A DNA stretch of 64,000 nucleotides from Sipunculus nudus (Eukaryota; Annelida; Sipuncula; Golfingiida; Sipunculidae), in contig CM049317.1 in the NCBI GenBank assembly GCA_026874595.1, positions 19,365,882 through 19,429,881 of the forward strand. The letters are read 5' to 3'. Position 1 is the stretch's first letter; every line of letters begins with the position of its first letter. Position numbers and translations under genes: made by a program. Below the pieces are notes generated by a model. That model was not told where the DNA came from. It worked only from the letters and a program-made list of their open reading frames with translations, and did not search any database. This document shows positions 1 to 10,019 of this stretch, piece after piece.

Positions 1-146
1 AGCATGGAAATTTCAACTGAGGACTCAGTTGCACTAATAAGCACGTTTGTTTGAACTTCTCACTGTAAAATGTTGAAAATAGTTTTGTATATTTATATAT
101 GTTGAAAAAACAACACATATAAGCGATACACACCCTGTATATTTAG

Positions 147-304
147 GTTTAGTGTATTTAGCGACATCGTCTGCTCATTTTGACCACTGGGGCGGGAACC
201 GGATGGGAAAGAACGAGTACACGGATAGCGTGGTGGCGGTCGACGCGGAGACTGGCGGCATGAAGTGGTACTACCAGATCATCAGACATGACCTGTGGAA
301 CTAT
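147..304 (+). CDS. Gene A exon a1 (WGGNR and HDLWNY motifs)
   Basis: The acceptor is TTTAG before 147 and the donor GTGAGT follows 304. The exon begins with two bases completing a split codon and ends in phase 0. It encodes LVYLATSSAHFDHWGGNRMG, then TDSVVAVDAETG and RHDLWNY. Its length (158 nt) and phases equal those of gene B exon 19157-19314. Confidence 0.9.
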
Positions 305-3300
305 GTGAGTTAAGTCTTTTCTGCTTGTGTAACATACGAGTTCCAGAGATCATGAGCATGACCCATGGCAATGTGCCTAGCATGTATACGATGACAGAAA
401 ATGAGAGGTTCCCTGAACAAAGAAATAAGCCTAAAGCATTATCTGCCAAGACGGATTGAACACACGTTACAACTACTGTTACCAGTAAGCTTGGCGCAGT
501 TATCTCCCGTGTAAATAAAATAGAAATTGCAGAACATTGCATAAATTTAATATTACTTAAACCATAATTTCTTATTTTCGGGCGGATAATTCGTCTGGTA
601 TTATATAATGCTTAACGATTTTTCACCATGTCCTAATATATACAATCACTTAAAACAAGATGTTCACCATGTTTTATAGCGTATTTATAGAGTATTGAAA
701 CGTAACGGGTAGTATCTTTTAAGCTTAAATCGTCAGATATGACCCTAGCGGACCGCGTCATAAAACAAGCACAACCGCCTCAGCGATGAAAGTCCTTTCT
801 TATGAACATGTACTTGCAGGACCTCGCCAGTCAGCCAGTCGTGGTCACAATTGATCATGAAGGTACACGGAAGAAAGCTGTACTTACGGTAATCAGTTTA
901 TTAATTTTACCACTGAGGGCTATTTGTTCCATCAGGTTATTTGTAAACGCCTTTTGTTACAACTTATAGCAAGTACAGGAAGCTATCATCGGATTTAACG
1001 GAAGAATACTGAGGATTGATCCAAAAATACAGAAAATTATGTTTATCCGAATTTAGATATGGATCTATGTTTATTTTCATCTCTGCATATTTTTTTCACT
1101 CCATTGAATTTCGATAAAATTCAAAATATTTTTATAAATTTCAGTTAGCCGTGCATAAAAGCTGATGATGTATTAAATTATTGTTCGAATTTACTGTTTC
1201 TTTGCCCGATTAAGTATTATTTATAAGAATGTGTCGATTTGGATATTTTATTCACTTTAGCTGACAAAGACCGGTATGCTATTCATCCTGGACGCAGCGA
1301 CCGGTCAGCCCTTGTTTCCTGTGGAAGAGCGACCTGTCCCACCACACACGGTGGGTTATTAGAATATTCATTGTAATATATTTCTGTATGATTTCTACTT
1401 TTCATACTCTTCTGTTACGTTTCTGTTTTCCTCAGAAACGTGGTACAAGTATTTTTCGTTTTTTCGTTGAACAAATGAAATTCTCCTAACATAATATATA
1501 TGTTTATTCAGACTGCGGGCTGGTAAATAAAGAAATCCACAACACACGTGTTCTAAATTGCCAGGCTCTACCTTTTACACATATGGTGTAGGCTAATATA
1601 GGTGATAATATCTTAAATGATTATCCTCACCATTTTCCTGTTTGATCATAAGGACTTGTCATAAGATCATAAGGACTTGTCGAGTCCTTTAGAGAATCAT
1701 CCCCTCCCTTATCTAACGCTGAAATGTTTATTTCTCCCAGTTTCTCGAAACCATTTATTGAGGTGCTGTCATTTTGCGTACACATAAAAACTCGAAAGTC
1801 ACGTCGCATGTCAACATTATGTGAGCACCGAAAGTTTTTATAAATCGGATTTAGAAGCCTCTACCTACATGCAGTAAATACGAGTACATCTAAACCACCC
1901 TTGCTCAGCTGAGATGCTTCTGCCCGCAGTCATTCGGTCAGTATTGTCAAACAAGGCCTTATATATACCAATGCAATTAATAAGCCTTGCAGGCCAATTA
2001 GTGGGTCAGATTTTTCAATCCTACGCAATTAATCAGAAAAAGAGGACACAATGGATTCTGCTCGTAGGTTATTAAGCTCTCCAATATTCCAATGAGGAGA
2101 TGCCCGCAGACCGTTCAGCGGCCGTCACACAAGGATTCGTTTGGCGTCCAACTCACCAACATTTGGAGACTCGTTAATCAAAAACGATTGTTAGATAGAA
2201 ATTTGCCCATACTGAAATTTAGGGACCCCACCCGATAAATTGAAAAAGAACCCATGCCGGCAATATTCGGAAGAATTACTGTTACTTTTACTAATATCTA
2301 CTTCCGTAATTAAGGTTGACATATATTTATAGCTAACTTTACATTCAAGATTTTCAATTAAAGTTTCAAGAATTAAGGAATCAAGTCAAATTTAAAAACA
2401 AGTGAGCACAGTTCACCATTACATTTATTCTTCTTTAATATTTTGTACAGAAAGCTGAGCACCCCTTTTGGTCTCAGTTTTCTGTATATAAATAATTTGT
2501 AGCATTGGCAACCGCGATAAAGCGGATTTATACAAAAGTTATACATAAATAAGTTTGAAATGCAAATTACCTTTTATGTTTATCCAATCAGATGCCGGAT
2601 GACTACGCGTGGCCCACACAGCGGTTTCCGGTTGGCGAGTTGGGTCACCTGATTCCACAGAATTTCTCCAAGGACGATCTGTTTCGTTTTGATGAAGAAC
2701 ATTACAATGCATGTTGGGATACATTGACCAAAAACTATAAAATACCAGACGGCAAAGGAAAGGTATGTATAATAAATATAAATCTATAGCTAATATTGAT
2801 GATTGTTTATCTATTGATAACAAGTAAAGGTTAAGATTTAGCCTATTAGTTTCTGCGTTATGATGAAGCCTATATAATTAAAAAAGTATATACCTTAACA
2901 GAATTTCGGATAAAATAGATTGTATGGCTTCTTTTGTCATATACATCATTCATTTTGGAATCTTAGTTATTTTACCTAAATGTATAAAATCGAGAATGGG
3001 ATCTGATGAATGTCTAGTAAGAAAACATCTAATTCTTGCATAATATGGTTTTCTTGGTCCTGCTTGAACGGAGTTTTGTTTCGCTTTTATATAGTTTTTT
3101 TAACCCGATCATAAACACCTGCAGAGTTTTACCTCGGTATGGAACTATGTGACAATGCGGTTTTACCTACGTCCCTTCATTTTATTTATATCCTGGTGTA
3201 GTCCAGGTCTTGTTATATACCGCACATGCGGGTTCCATTTGTGAAATCCTCATTACTATGTCATAATACCATGGAACAAATAAGCACTCTTTTGTAAGAG

Positions 3301-3463
3301 CTACATCACAGCCTTTTCATTTAAACTACACATTTCAACCGGGGTGGGGCCTAGTGGTGAAAATCTTCCCCGCTCCTAGGCTGAGAATTGAACTCACGAC
3401 CTCTCAGCCTTGAGCCCTGTGCTCTGTTTTGTGACAAATGTATGTTGTTTTATACACACTGTG

Positions 3464-3559
<96 letters not shown>

Positions 3560-5837
3560 TTAATTTGGTAATGGTCCCGTATCCAATTTAATAGACAATG
3601 TATTGATATCCAGCTGTTTACGCCACCGACCACAGACCGTGGTGTTCTGCTGGTACCAGGAGAGCTTGGCGGCGGAAACTGGCAGAGTCTGGCGGTACAT
3701 CCCGAGAAACAGATCGCTTATCTTCCACTTAATCACCTCCTCACATGTAAGTAAGTGTCAGGTAATGTAACTGTCAGGTCAAAAAGTACATCAACCATGA
3801 TTTCGTTATATATATATATATTTCTCAATTTTTTATTTTTATTTTTTTATTAAATCGCATTTCGTTGAGTTATTTCATATCTATAGGTTATCCCATTTGT
3901 TATCATTCATTATGACAAAATTGTCAATTATTGTGACTTAAATATTTTTCTAATCAACCATTTCCTAATTAGGAATGAGAATGAGAATGAGAATGAGAAT
4001 GAGAATCGATGACAATCGATAGCAGGATTATTCTAATTAAAAGAAAAAAAAAAAACGCAAAAATATTCTGCACTATGGATTAATGTAGGTTATGTGTGGA
4101 ACTGAATACATAAATTAATGTTAGTTAATGTAAACTTTATATAAAGAAAATAAAATTTAAGTCATATTTTCTATCGGCAAACTCATTTTTCTCTCTTATG
4201 ACCAATTTCCAGAGATAAAACATTTAACAACTGTCAACTGAAACCCAATTGTTTGGATATGTTACACTAACAATGCAATTAATTTGTGATTTCACAAATC
4301 CTTTGTTGAATCTTAGTCCAGTTGAGACAAATACCGTTAAAGGTACTGCATACTGTATATGCAGCTCGACAGGTACTTCGTAACAATGAGACCAGGTCAG
4401 CGTTTTGCGGTTCTAGCCCGGTAGATGGCTCTCCCTATCATTCGTGTAGAGGCCAGTTCCTGAGCAGCGACCTCCGCATTCCCTGCTACAAACCTCCCTG
4501 GGCAAGACTGGTGGCCGTAGATCTTCGCCAAGGAAATATCAAGTGGGAACGACCTTACGCTACTCCCTTGGGAGTTCCTGCTATCCTAAAAAAGGAGTAC
4601 GGTGCAAGGTAGGAACAGATAGGAATTTTTTTTATATGCATTCACCAACACAATGAATCCACGTTGGGTCACCAGTGCCTGTCATTCTTTCATAGCAGTG
4701 GCGGAGTGCGCCACCTGTACAACGGAAGGGTGCTCAGTCGGCCGATGGCATAATCTATTATTATATGTTATATTATAACTATTGATGCCGATATCCTTTG
4801 AATACTTGTCTTTTAAATGAGTGAAAATAATATTCCATTAGGCTTTAGGGTTAGGTTTACGGTAGAGTTAATTAACTTTTTTATCTTGAAGATTTTTTTT
4901 TCTGTTTATACACCAAAAAATTTCGAATCTCACCATAAAAAAAAAAACTCGTGCCAGGCCCCTAATATCGTGAGAAGAAGAATGCAGTTGATCAAATTGT
5001 GAGATTTCCAGAGTGATCATCGGCGTTGGCGGATGTGTTACAGCTCCCAATGCTCTCCGGAGCTTTCATTTCCTCAACTTTTAAAGACTGCCAAAGTAAT
5101 TGGCTGGATTCAGTTTCCGATGATGTTCTTGATAATAAATCGGAAAAAGCTTATTTTTAGTCCTTAAAAATATATACTATATTCATTTTCACTAATTCAG
5201 CATACTTATATTGTACCTACCGGCGTGTAAAAATGGGATCCTTTGATCGCTAAAGTCTATTGCCTTATAATATATTGGGAAGTTAAAAGTTGCATATTCA
5301 TGTTCATATTCAAATACAATTCTAGGACTTAAATTGACGGAAAAAAAACAACATATCTGTTTGCGGTAACAAGTGGATTTGACCGAAATTTATCTTCACT
5401 TCAGGCGCGTTATTGGGGGAGTGATCGTGACAGCGTCCGGTCTGGTGTTCGCCACAGGAGGTGAGGACCTACGTTTATGGGTGTATGACGCGGACACAGG
5501 AGAGGAACTATGGGGATCTGACGAGATGGAGTACGAAGCCACCTCCATCCCCATGACTTACATGAGCGGAGGACGTCAATACGTCATCTTAAACGTGGCC
5601 GGGCATTGGTCGTCACCGTTCCCGCGAGGTGACATGATCTATGCCTTTGCGCTTCCAGAAAACTACACAGAGCCTACAACTGCTGTTACACCCAAGGAGA
5701 CGTCATCTGAGCAGACGACCCCTGTCCAGACGACAGTTACTCTGAAACCAACCATCTCCGCAGGATCTGGCTACAGTCCTAGCATATCTACAATATGTTT
5801 TCTTTCATTTACCTTTTCGTACATTGTGCGTCAATGA
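147..5837 (+). CDS. PQQ-type quinoprotein dehydrogenase-like protein, gene A (5' partial, 7 exons)
   Basis: Spliced gene cut by the left window edge. Exons: 147-304, 820-888, 1261-1350, 2592-2762, 3614-3746, 4365-4608 and 5405-5837, giving 432 codons including the TGA stop. Every junction is GT/AG and every phase agrees. The protein is the C-terminal two thirds of an eight-bladed beta-propeller quinoprotein of the membrane glucose dehydrogenase/polyvinyl-alcohol dehydrogenase type. Visible family motifs are WGGNR, RHDLWNYD, a TKTG loop, PVEERPVP, PGELGGGNW and GGEDLRLW. In bacterial membrane glucose dehydrogenase the Asp in the HDLW motif and the Lys in the TK.G loop are catalytic; both are present. 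It would oxidise an alcohol or sugar using PQQ, but the substrate is unknown. A Thr/Pro-rich stalk (about 27 residues) and a hydrophobic C-terminus suggest a secreted, GPI-anchored protein. No heme-binding CxxCH is seen. The N-terminal exons lie outside the window. Confidence 0.9.
305..819 (+). other. Gene A intron
   Basis: AT-rich intron with proper GT/AG ends. I see no other feature in it. Confidence 0.7.
820..888 (+). CDS. Gene A exon a2
   Basis: A 69-nt phase 0-0 exon between TTGCAG and GTAATC, reading DLASQPVVVTIDHEGTRKKA. With exon a1 it makes the sequence HDLWNYD. The counterpart in gene B is 17383-17451, also 69 nt. Confidence 0.9.
1261..1350 (+). CDS. Gene A exon a3 (catalytic-Lys loop)
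   Basis: A 90-nt phase 0-0 exon after CACTTTAG and before GTGGGT. It reads LTKTGMLFILDAATGQPLFP, then VEERPVPPHT. The TK.G loop holds the Lys that corresponds to the catalytic lysine of membrane glucose dehydrogenases (family knowledge). The counterpart in gene B is 15509-15598. Confidence 0.9.
1351..2591 (+). other. Gene A intron
   Basis: A 1.2-kb AT-rich intron. It holds one short direct repeat near 1650-1680 (ATAAGGACTTGTC twice) and no recognised element. Confidence 0.7.
2592..2762 (+). CDS. Gene A exon a4
   Basis: A 171-nt phase 0-0 exon after AATCAG and before GTATGT. It begins MPDDYAWPTQRFPVGELGHL and ends IPDGKGK. The first ATG here is internal to the protein, not a start codon. The counterpart in gene B is 12946-13116, also 171 nt. 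Confidence 0.9.
3340..3430 (-). repeat. tRNA-derived SINE fragment (candidate)
   Basis: On the minus strand the segment contains GTGAGTTCAATTCTC, which matches a pol III B box (GTTCRANNC). It is flanked by a GGCTGAGAGGT-like stretch. The A box is poor and no intact tRNA fold is apparent, so I read it as a degraded SINE head in a gene A intron. Confidence 0.4.
3465..3559. repeat. (AC)n(AT)n compound microsatellite
   Basis: Uninterrupted AC dinucleotides pass directly into AT dinucleotides, just upstream of gene A exon a5. The predicted HTHTHT/IYIYIY ORFs here are artefacts. Confidence 0.95.
3614..3746 (+). CDS. Gene A exon a5 (PGELGGGNW motif)
   Basis: A 133-nt exon, phase 0 to 1, after ATATCCAG and before GTAAGT. 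It reads LFTPPTTDRGVLLVPGELGG, then GNWQSLAVHPEKQIAYLPLN. A second GTAAGT begins at 3751, but using it would break the phase into the next exon. The counterpart in gene B is 12318-12450, also 133 nt. Confidence 0.88.
3973..4006. repeat. GAATGA hexanucleotide repeat
   Basis: Five to six copies of GAATGA or its rotation in the intron between exons a5 and a6. Confidence 0.9.
4365..4608 (+). CDS. Gene A exon a6
   Basis: A 244-nt exon, phase 1 to 2, after TATATGCAG and before GTAGGA. It encodes RQVLRNNETRS, a Cys-containing loop, then IPCYKPPWARLVAVDLRQG and LKKEYGA. The counterpart in gene B is 10581-10824, with the same length and phases. Confidence 0.9.
5405..5837 (+). CDS. Gene A terminal exon a7 with Thr/Pro stalk and GPI-like tail
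   Basis: After the acceptor CTTCAG it encodes RVIGGVIVTASGLVFATGG and the last propeller blade, ending at RGDMIYAFALPENYTEP. A Thr/Ser/Pro-rich stretch follows, then a Gly-Ser-Gly segment and about 17 hydrophobic residues ending VRQ-stop. The last part has the form of a GPI-attachment signal (inference). Gene B lacks most of the Thr/Pro stalk. Confidence 0.9.
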
Positions 5838-5887
5838 TTATTTTTTTATATTAACGTATGCATTAGTTATTATATTTAACCAAATAT

Positions 5888-5898
5888 AATAAAATAAA
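5888..5898 (+). terminator. Gene A polyadenylation signal
   Basis: Two overlapping AATAAA hexamers, about 50 bases after the stop codon. The context ATATAATAAAATAAA is also found in the gene B 3' flank (8680-8692, opposite strand), supporting descent from one 3' UTR. Confidence 0.7.
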
Positions 5899-7599
5899 GC
5901 GGTTAAGGTGTTTAAACGTCTTTTGGTTTATTTCTTCTGATACAGAGATCATTCAAGGAATGCAAATATATTGCAATATTGATGTGTCTAAGCGATTTTC
6001 ATAAAGCCGATTGAAATGTGTATATACTTATTCACTCCCGTGTTAATTAAGCCAGATATCTCGGTAAACGTGCGCGGGACGTAATATTGTAATTACTGGC
6101 TCGCTTCATATTTATGAGAAAAAACGCATTAGAATTCGCGCCTGGAATTTTCTGATTCTAATACAGGGGCATTTGTGAAATTTAGCTGGCTTCTAGATTT
6201 TACTGTCCACTCATACAGAGAATAAGCGCCTAGCGGCATTCATAGTCCCCCGCCATATGTTTAACTGGGAAAGTGTGGCATCAGTGATACCCGGGACGGA
6301 CAGACAGACGAAAGGGCACAATGGACGGACGGAAGGACGGATCGACGGGCGGATAGACGCGCATCATTTAAGTAGTCCTTCGTACAGTGTAGAATAAATA
6401 AACATAAGTCAGAAGCGGATGGAAGGGTGTGTGTGTGTGTGTGTGGGGGGGGGGGGGAGGTTCCATGGGGTCTGGACGTTGGCACCTCATATTAAATTTT
6501 ATCATTAATCCTCCTTTGTTGGACCCCTCTTTTTCCTAAATATGCCCCTGAGAGTTGATGCTAAATAAAGATATTAAGCACTGTTAACTTGATTTCTTCA
6601 TTCACATTTAACAGAACATGCCATCTGCAGGGCTTGCGATTAATGGAAATACATGTAACATATGTGTCACATCACACTCATCCTGATCCGTATAGAAACC
6701 TTTTCTCTTTTAAAACTTTCTCCACCGTTCCATTATATGTGTATTATGTAGATACATCAAAATTTAAGAAGACGGGTAAGTTCATTCTTAACATGAAATC
6801 AAACATTATCTGCCTGGTCGATATGACGCATTTGAACATTAAGTGTATGGCACCGGCGGCAGGTGTCGCGAGTGATGCTAGGAACGGGATGGCATCCTTC
6901 GCTTTTTCGGTCTTGCCAGACTTTGAACTTGCACCATATTGTGGATATATTTATCGAGTTGATGAACAACCGCCAGAGAAGTTGTGAAGTAAAATGTCGG
7001 TTGTAACCTCGTCATCAGAACATCTGAGTGTGTATAAGTTTTGGTTGGCCGAGGCGAGAAGTCCGGCATTTGCAATTCTTCCGTTTTTAATAGTGGACTA
7101 ATAGGGATTCCTCATTACAAAGCTTTCGACTCTTAGTACTTCCATGACACCCTGTTGTTGACAAGGAGAACTGTATTCAATTTGAGGAGTTTTCATATCA
7201 CGCTTGCAAATATCCTTAACAGTTAAAATCACTATGGCCAGTTCCCTGCTCACTAGATCCTTGGGTACCCCACCATTTTCCATCCGGTCATCATGTCCTA
7301 ACTAGTGTAGGTGACTTTAATGGAGTAGGGTAAATAAACATGAAGGGGGTACCAGCTTTGGAAGGAAAACAGTTTTTGAAAAGAACTTGCCACGAGAGTA
7401 TTGGACATGGAAAACCTTAAGTTCCTTTAAATCCTGTGAGAAGTAGGAAGTCCAAGTTTTACCACCATATAAATATAGAGGGGGTTACATACATTGTGTC
7501 TATCTCACAAATACACCGATGCCGTACGTTTTTTCAAACCGGCCGCTTGCCGTGTGCTTTCGAGATCACTTGTTTGCACTCTACTCATAATCTTATAAG

Positions 7600-8110
7600 G
7601 CGATCCTACGGTGACCTCCGAAACTGTATTGGTAGGGGGCCGTCCGGCAACCGAAAGGTGACAGTGCGGATTATATGTATGAAGCAAGTACACCGTACGG
7701 TGCCCGGTCTTCGGCAAATCGGCAATTTTTTTTCCCGCGAGAAATGCTGTATACCCGACAGCTCAGATTCAGGGCACCGTGAGGACACCGCAAGGGGAAA
7801 AAATTTACATCGCAAAGGGAGCCGTGCAGTGTCCGTACGGCAACGGCTGACATCGCAAGGCGCCCGTAAGAATATTGTCGAGAAAATTACCCGGAAAACA
7901 GCACGGATACCGACCGGTGCCCGTAAGGCGACCGTACAGGCTGTCTACGGCCTTTATTTGGTCTTAAATTGATTTGAAAACTACGGGAAAATTGAGCGCA
8001 GCCAGCCCAGCACAAGGCACTGCCCCAAACAACGAGTTAAAATTGAACCGGCGCCCGTGGAAATCGTACGGTACCATGTAGGCACCGTGCGAATATAGGC
8101 AAAAATTCTG
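7600..8110. repeat. CpG-rich block of short related motifs (CCGTACGG, GCCCGTAAG)
   Basis: Against an AT-rich background this block carries repeated short motifs: CCGTACGG, CACCGTACGGTGCCCGG, GACATCGCAAGG/GACACCGCAAGG and GCCCGTAAG. The palindromic CGTACG core recurs through the block. It could be a decayed MITE, a local low-copy satellite or a small CpG island. I cannot assign it to a known family. Confidence 0.5.
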
Positions 8111-8156
8111 AAATATTCACCTTACGGGCCCCATAGATTTTGCGTGATAGCGACAT

Positions 8157-8280
8157 TACTACATACATACATACATGCATTCATACATGTATACATATAA
8201 ACGGACATACATACATACATACATATCGTAGCATACAGACAGACATACATACAGACAGACAGACAGCTAGACAGATGAAC
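8157..8280. repeat. ACAT/ACAG tetranucleotide microsatellite
   Basis: Imperfect tetranucleotide repeat, mainly ACAT and then ACAG. Confidence 0.9.
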
Positions 8281-8679
8281 AGACAAGCACACAAAGAAAC
8301 AGATAGGTGAGTGTGAAAACACTTGGTATTTATAGACGTTTGTTCACACAATTACGCAATGCTTATTTGTCTAAACAGTAATCTATCTTTACTGACCTAA
8401 ATGTTCCATTTAAATCAACACAACAATTTTTAACAGGGTTAACACTGCTTGATGTACGCTGTACACAGTTTGAAGAGAGAATGACGGAGATCGGTGCTTG
8501 CGATCAATAAAATACTGATGTACTAATGGAAATACAGGGACAAGTGGACATTACACACACACTCTTTCACACACATATATACAAATGCACACACACACAT
8601 ATATAAGGAAGATCCTTTCAGCTTTGGACATTGGTCACCAGTCAGACAAAAGTGGTTATTGCACAGTTATGTCAATGCG

Positions 8680-8692
8680 TTTTATTTTATTA
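8680..8692 (-). terminator. Gene B polyadenylation signal (candidate)
   Basis: On the minus strand this reads ATAATAAAATAAAA, about 490 bases after the gene B stop. It matches the arrangement after gene A. No nearer AATAAA was seen. Confidence 0.45.
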
Positions 8693-9175
8693 TATTTCAT
8701 TCGTTATATTATATAAAAATACTGGTGTGTATACTGGTGCGAAACCTTTGTGAAAGCATTTAATCAGAAGCCTCTGGAATCCTTATTAACACTTGTTGAA
8801 ATACCCCGTTATCACATTACACAGCAATCCGATGAGAGCAAAGGATATTTAAACAATTGTTTATATTGATTTGAAGACCCTGCGTTTTGATAATTTGAAA
8901 TTCTGTATGACTTTAGTATGAACAATTTTTTTGCTTAAAGAATTGAAAGCAAAACGTGAAAAAAATATTAACAATGTAAACATACACGTTTCTACTGAAA
9001 TGCCCGAATGCAATATTGAAATATTCCTGATAAAATATTTTAATTATTCTGTCTTTAGTTAAATATAAAAGGGCGTTTCATGTACTTTATATTACATACA
9101 TAATTAAATACTAAGTGATCCCGACAAACGGACATCGAACAAGCTTAAACGGAAGTCATAGTCTCTATGGTCACT

Positions 9176-9563
9176 TTAAGTGTGTACATTTCCTGTGAAA
9201 GCGAGCAATATCAGAAATATTGCTGGTAGTGACACCTTGTGGTCAGCAGAGGCAGACACAGTGGGGCAAATACAAGGCATGGTTGTCGTTGCTGGCTCTG
9301 TGCAGTTTTCGGGAAGCGCGAACGCATACATCATGTCACCTCGAGGGAATGCGGATGTCCAGTGACCCCCTGAGTTGACGACGATGAACTGTCGTCCCCC
9401 GCTCATGTAGGTCATTGGGATGGAGGTAGGCTCATAATCCATCATATCTGACTCCCACAATACCTCTCCAGTTTCAGTATCATAAGCCCACAGACGCTGG
9501 TCCTCGCCACCCGTAGCAAACACCAAACCGGAAGCTGTCACGATCACTCCTCCAATCACGCGC
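9176..9563 (-). CDS. Gene B terminal exon b12 with GPI-like tail
   Basis: After the acceptor ATGTAG it encodes RVIGGVIVTASGLVFATGG, GGEDQRLWAYDTETGEVLW and RGDMMYAFALPENCTEP. The tail has a short Thr/Cys/Pro segment (CICP, not a heme motif), a Ser-Ala-Ser-Ala segment and a hydrophobic run LPAIFLILLAF. This looks like a GPI signal (inference). The stalk is shorter than in gene A. Confidence 0.9.
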
Positions 9564-9794
9564 CTACATTACATAATAATGTCTTATATATGCCATCTCT
9601 TTTTTAAATTGCATTTAAATAATATCAGAAAAAGTCTAGTACTTAACAGTTATGATACAATAGAATTATAGAAATCCTTATGAAAATAATTTGTTGGAGA
9701 AAAAACAGGCCACAAGCAGAGGAAATAAGATTAAGGAGGTTATTTTGAATGCTTCGGTTCACAAAGGGCAAACACTGTTATTCTAACTGATAAA

Positions 9795-9854
<60 letters not shown>

Positions 9855-9969
9855 ATGTATGTAGGTGTAAAGGTCTGTTGCCAGGTGTTACAGAACCGTG
9901 TAGGTATTTAGAACAGGTATATCATATTGAAAGAAATATTGCAGATAAAAACTATATATATATATATAA

Positions 9970-10019
<50 letters not shown>

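Larger units (their letters stand above)
5899..8670. other. Intergenic spacer between the convergent dehydrogenase genes
   Basis: Contains a GT/poly-G tract (6427-6459), a CpG-rich block with repeated CGTACGG motifs (7600-8110) and an ACAT/ACAG microsatellite (8157-8280). ORFs here, including one of 178 codons at 7436-7972, resemble no protein I know and follow the CpG-rich repeat block. Confidence 0.6.

Noticed and set aside
2592-2789. Stand-alone small gene starting MPDDYAW
   Set aside because: It is an internal exon of gene A: the ATG directly follows a splice acceptor and the reading ends at a donor.
3388-3633. ORFs of HTHTHT/IYIYIY composition on both strands
   Set aside because: Translation of the AC/AT microsatellite; the same applies near 9845, 17442, 48310, 48545, 57873 and 58093.
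7436-7972. A 178-codon ORF between the convergent genes
   Set aside because: Its length comes from the CpG-rich motif block, with competing ORFs in other frames and no domain.
9250-9330. Cys pair (CICP) in the gene B tail as a heme c site
   Set aside because: It is not CxxCH and lies in the short linker before the hydrophobic tail.
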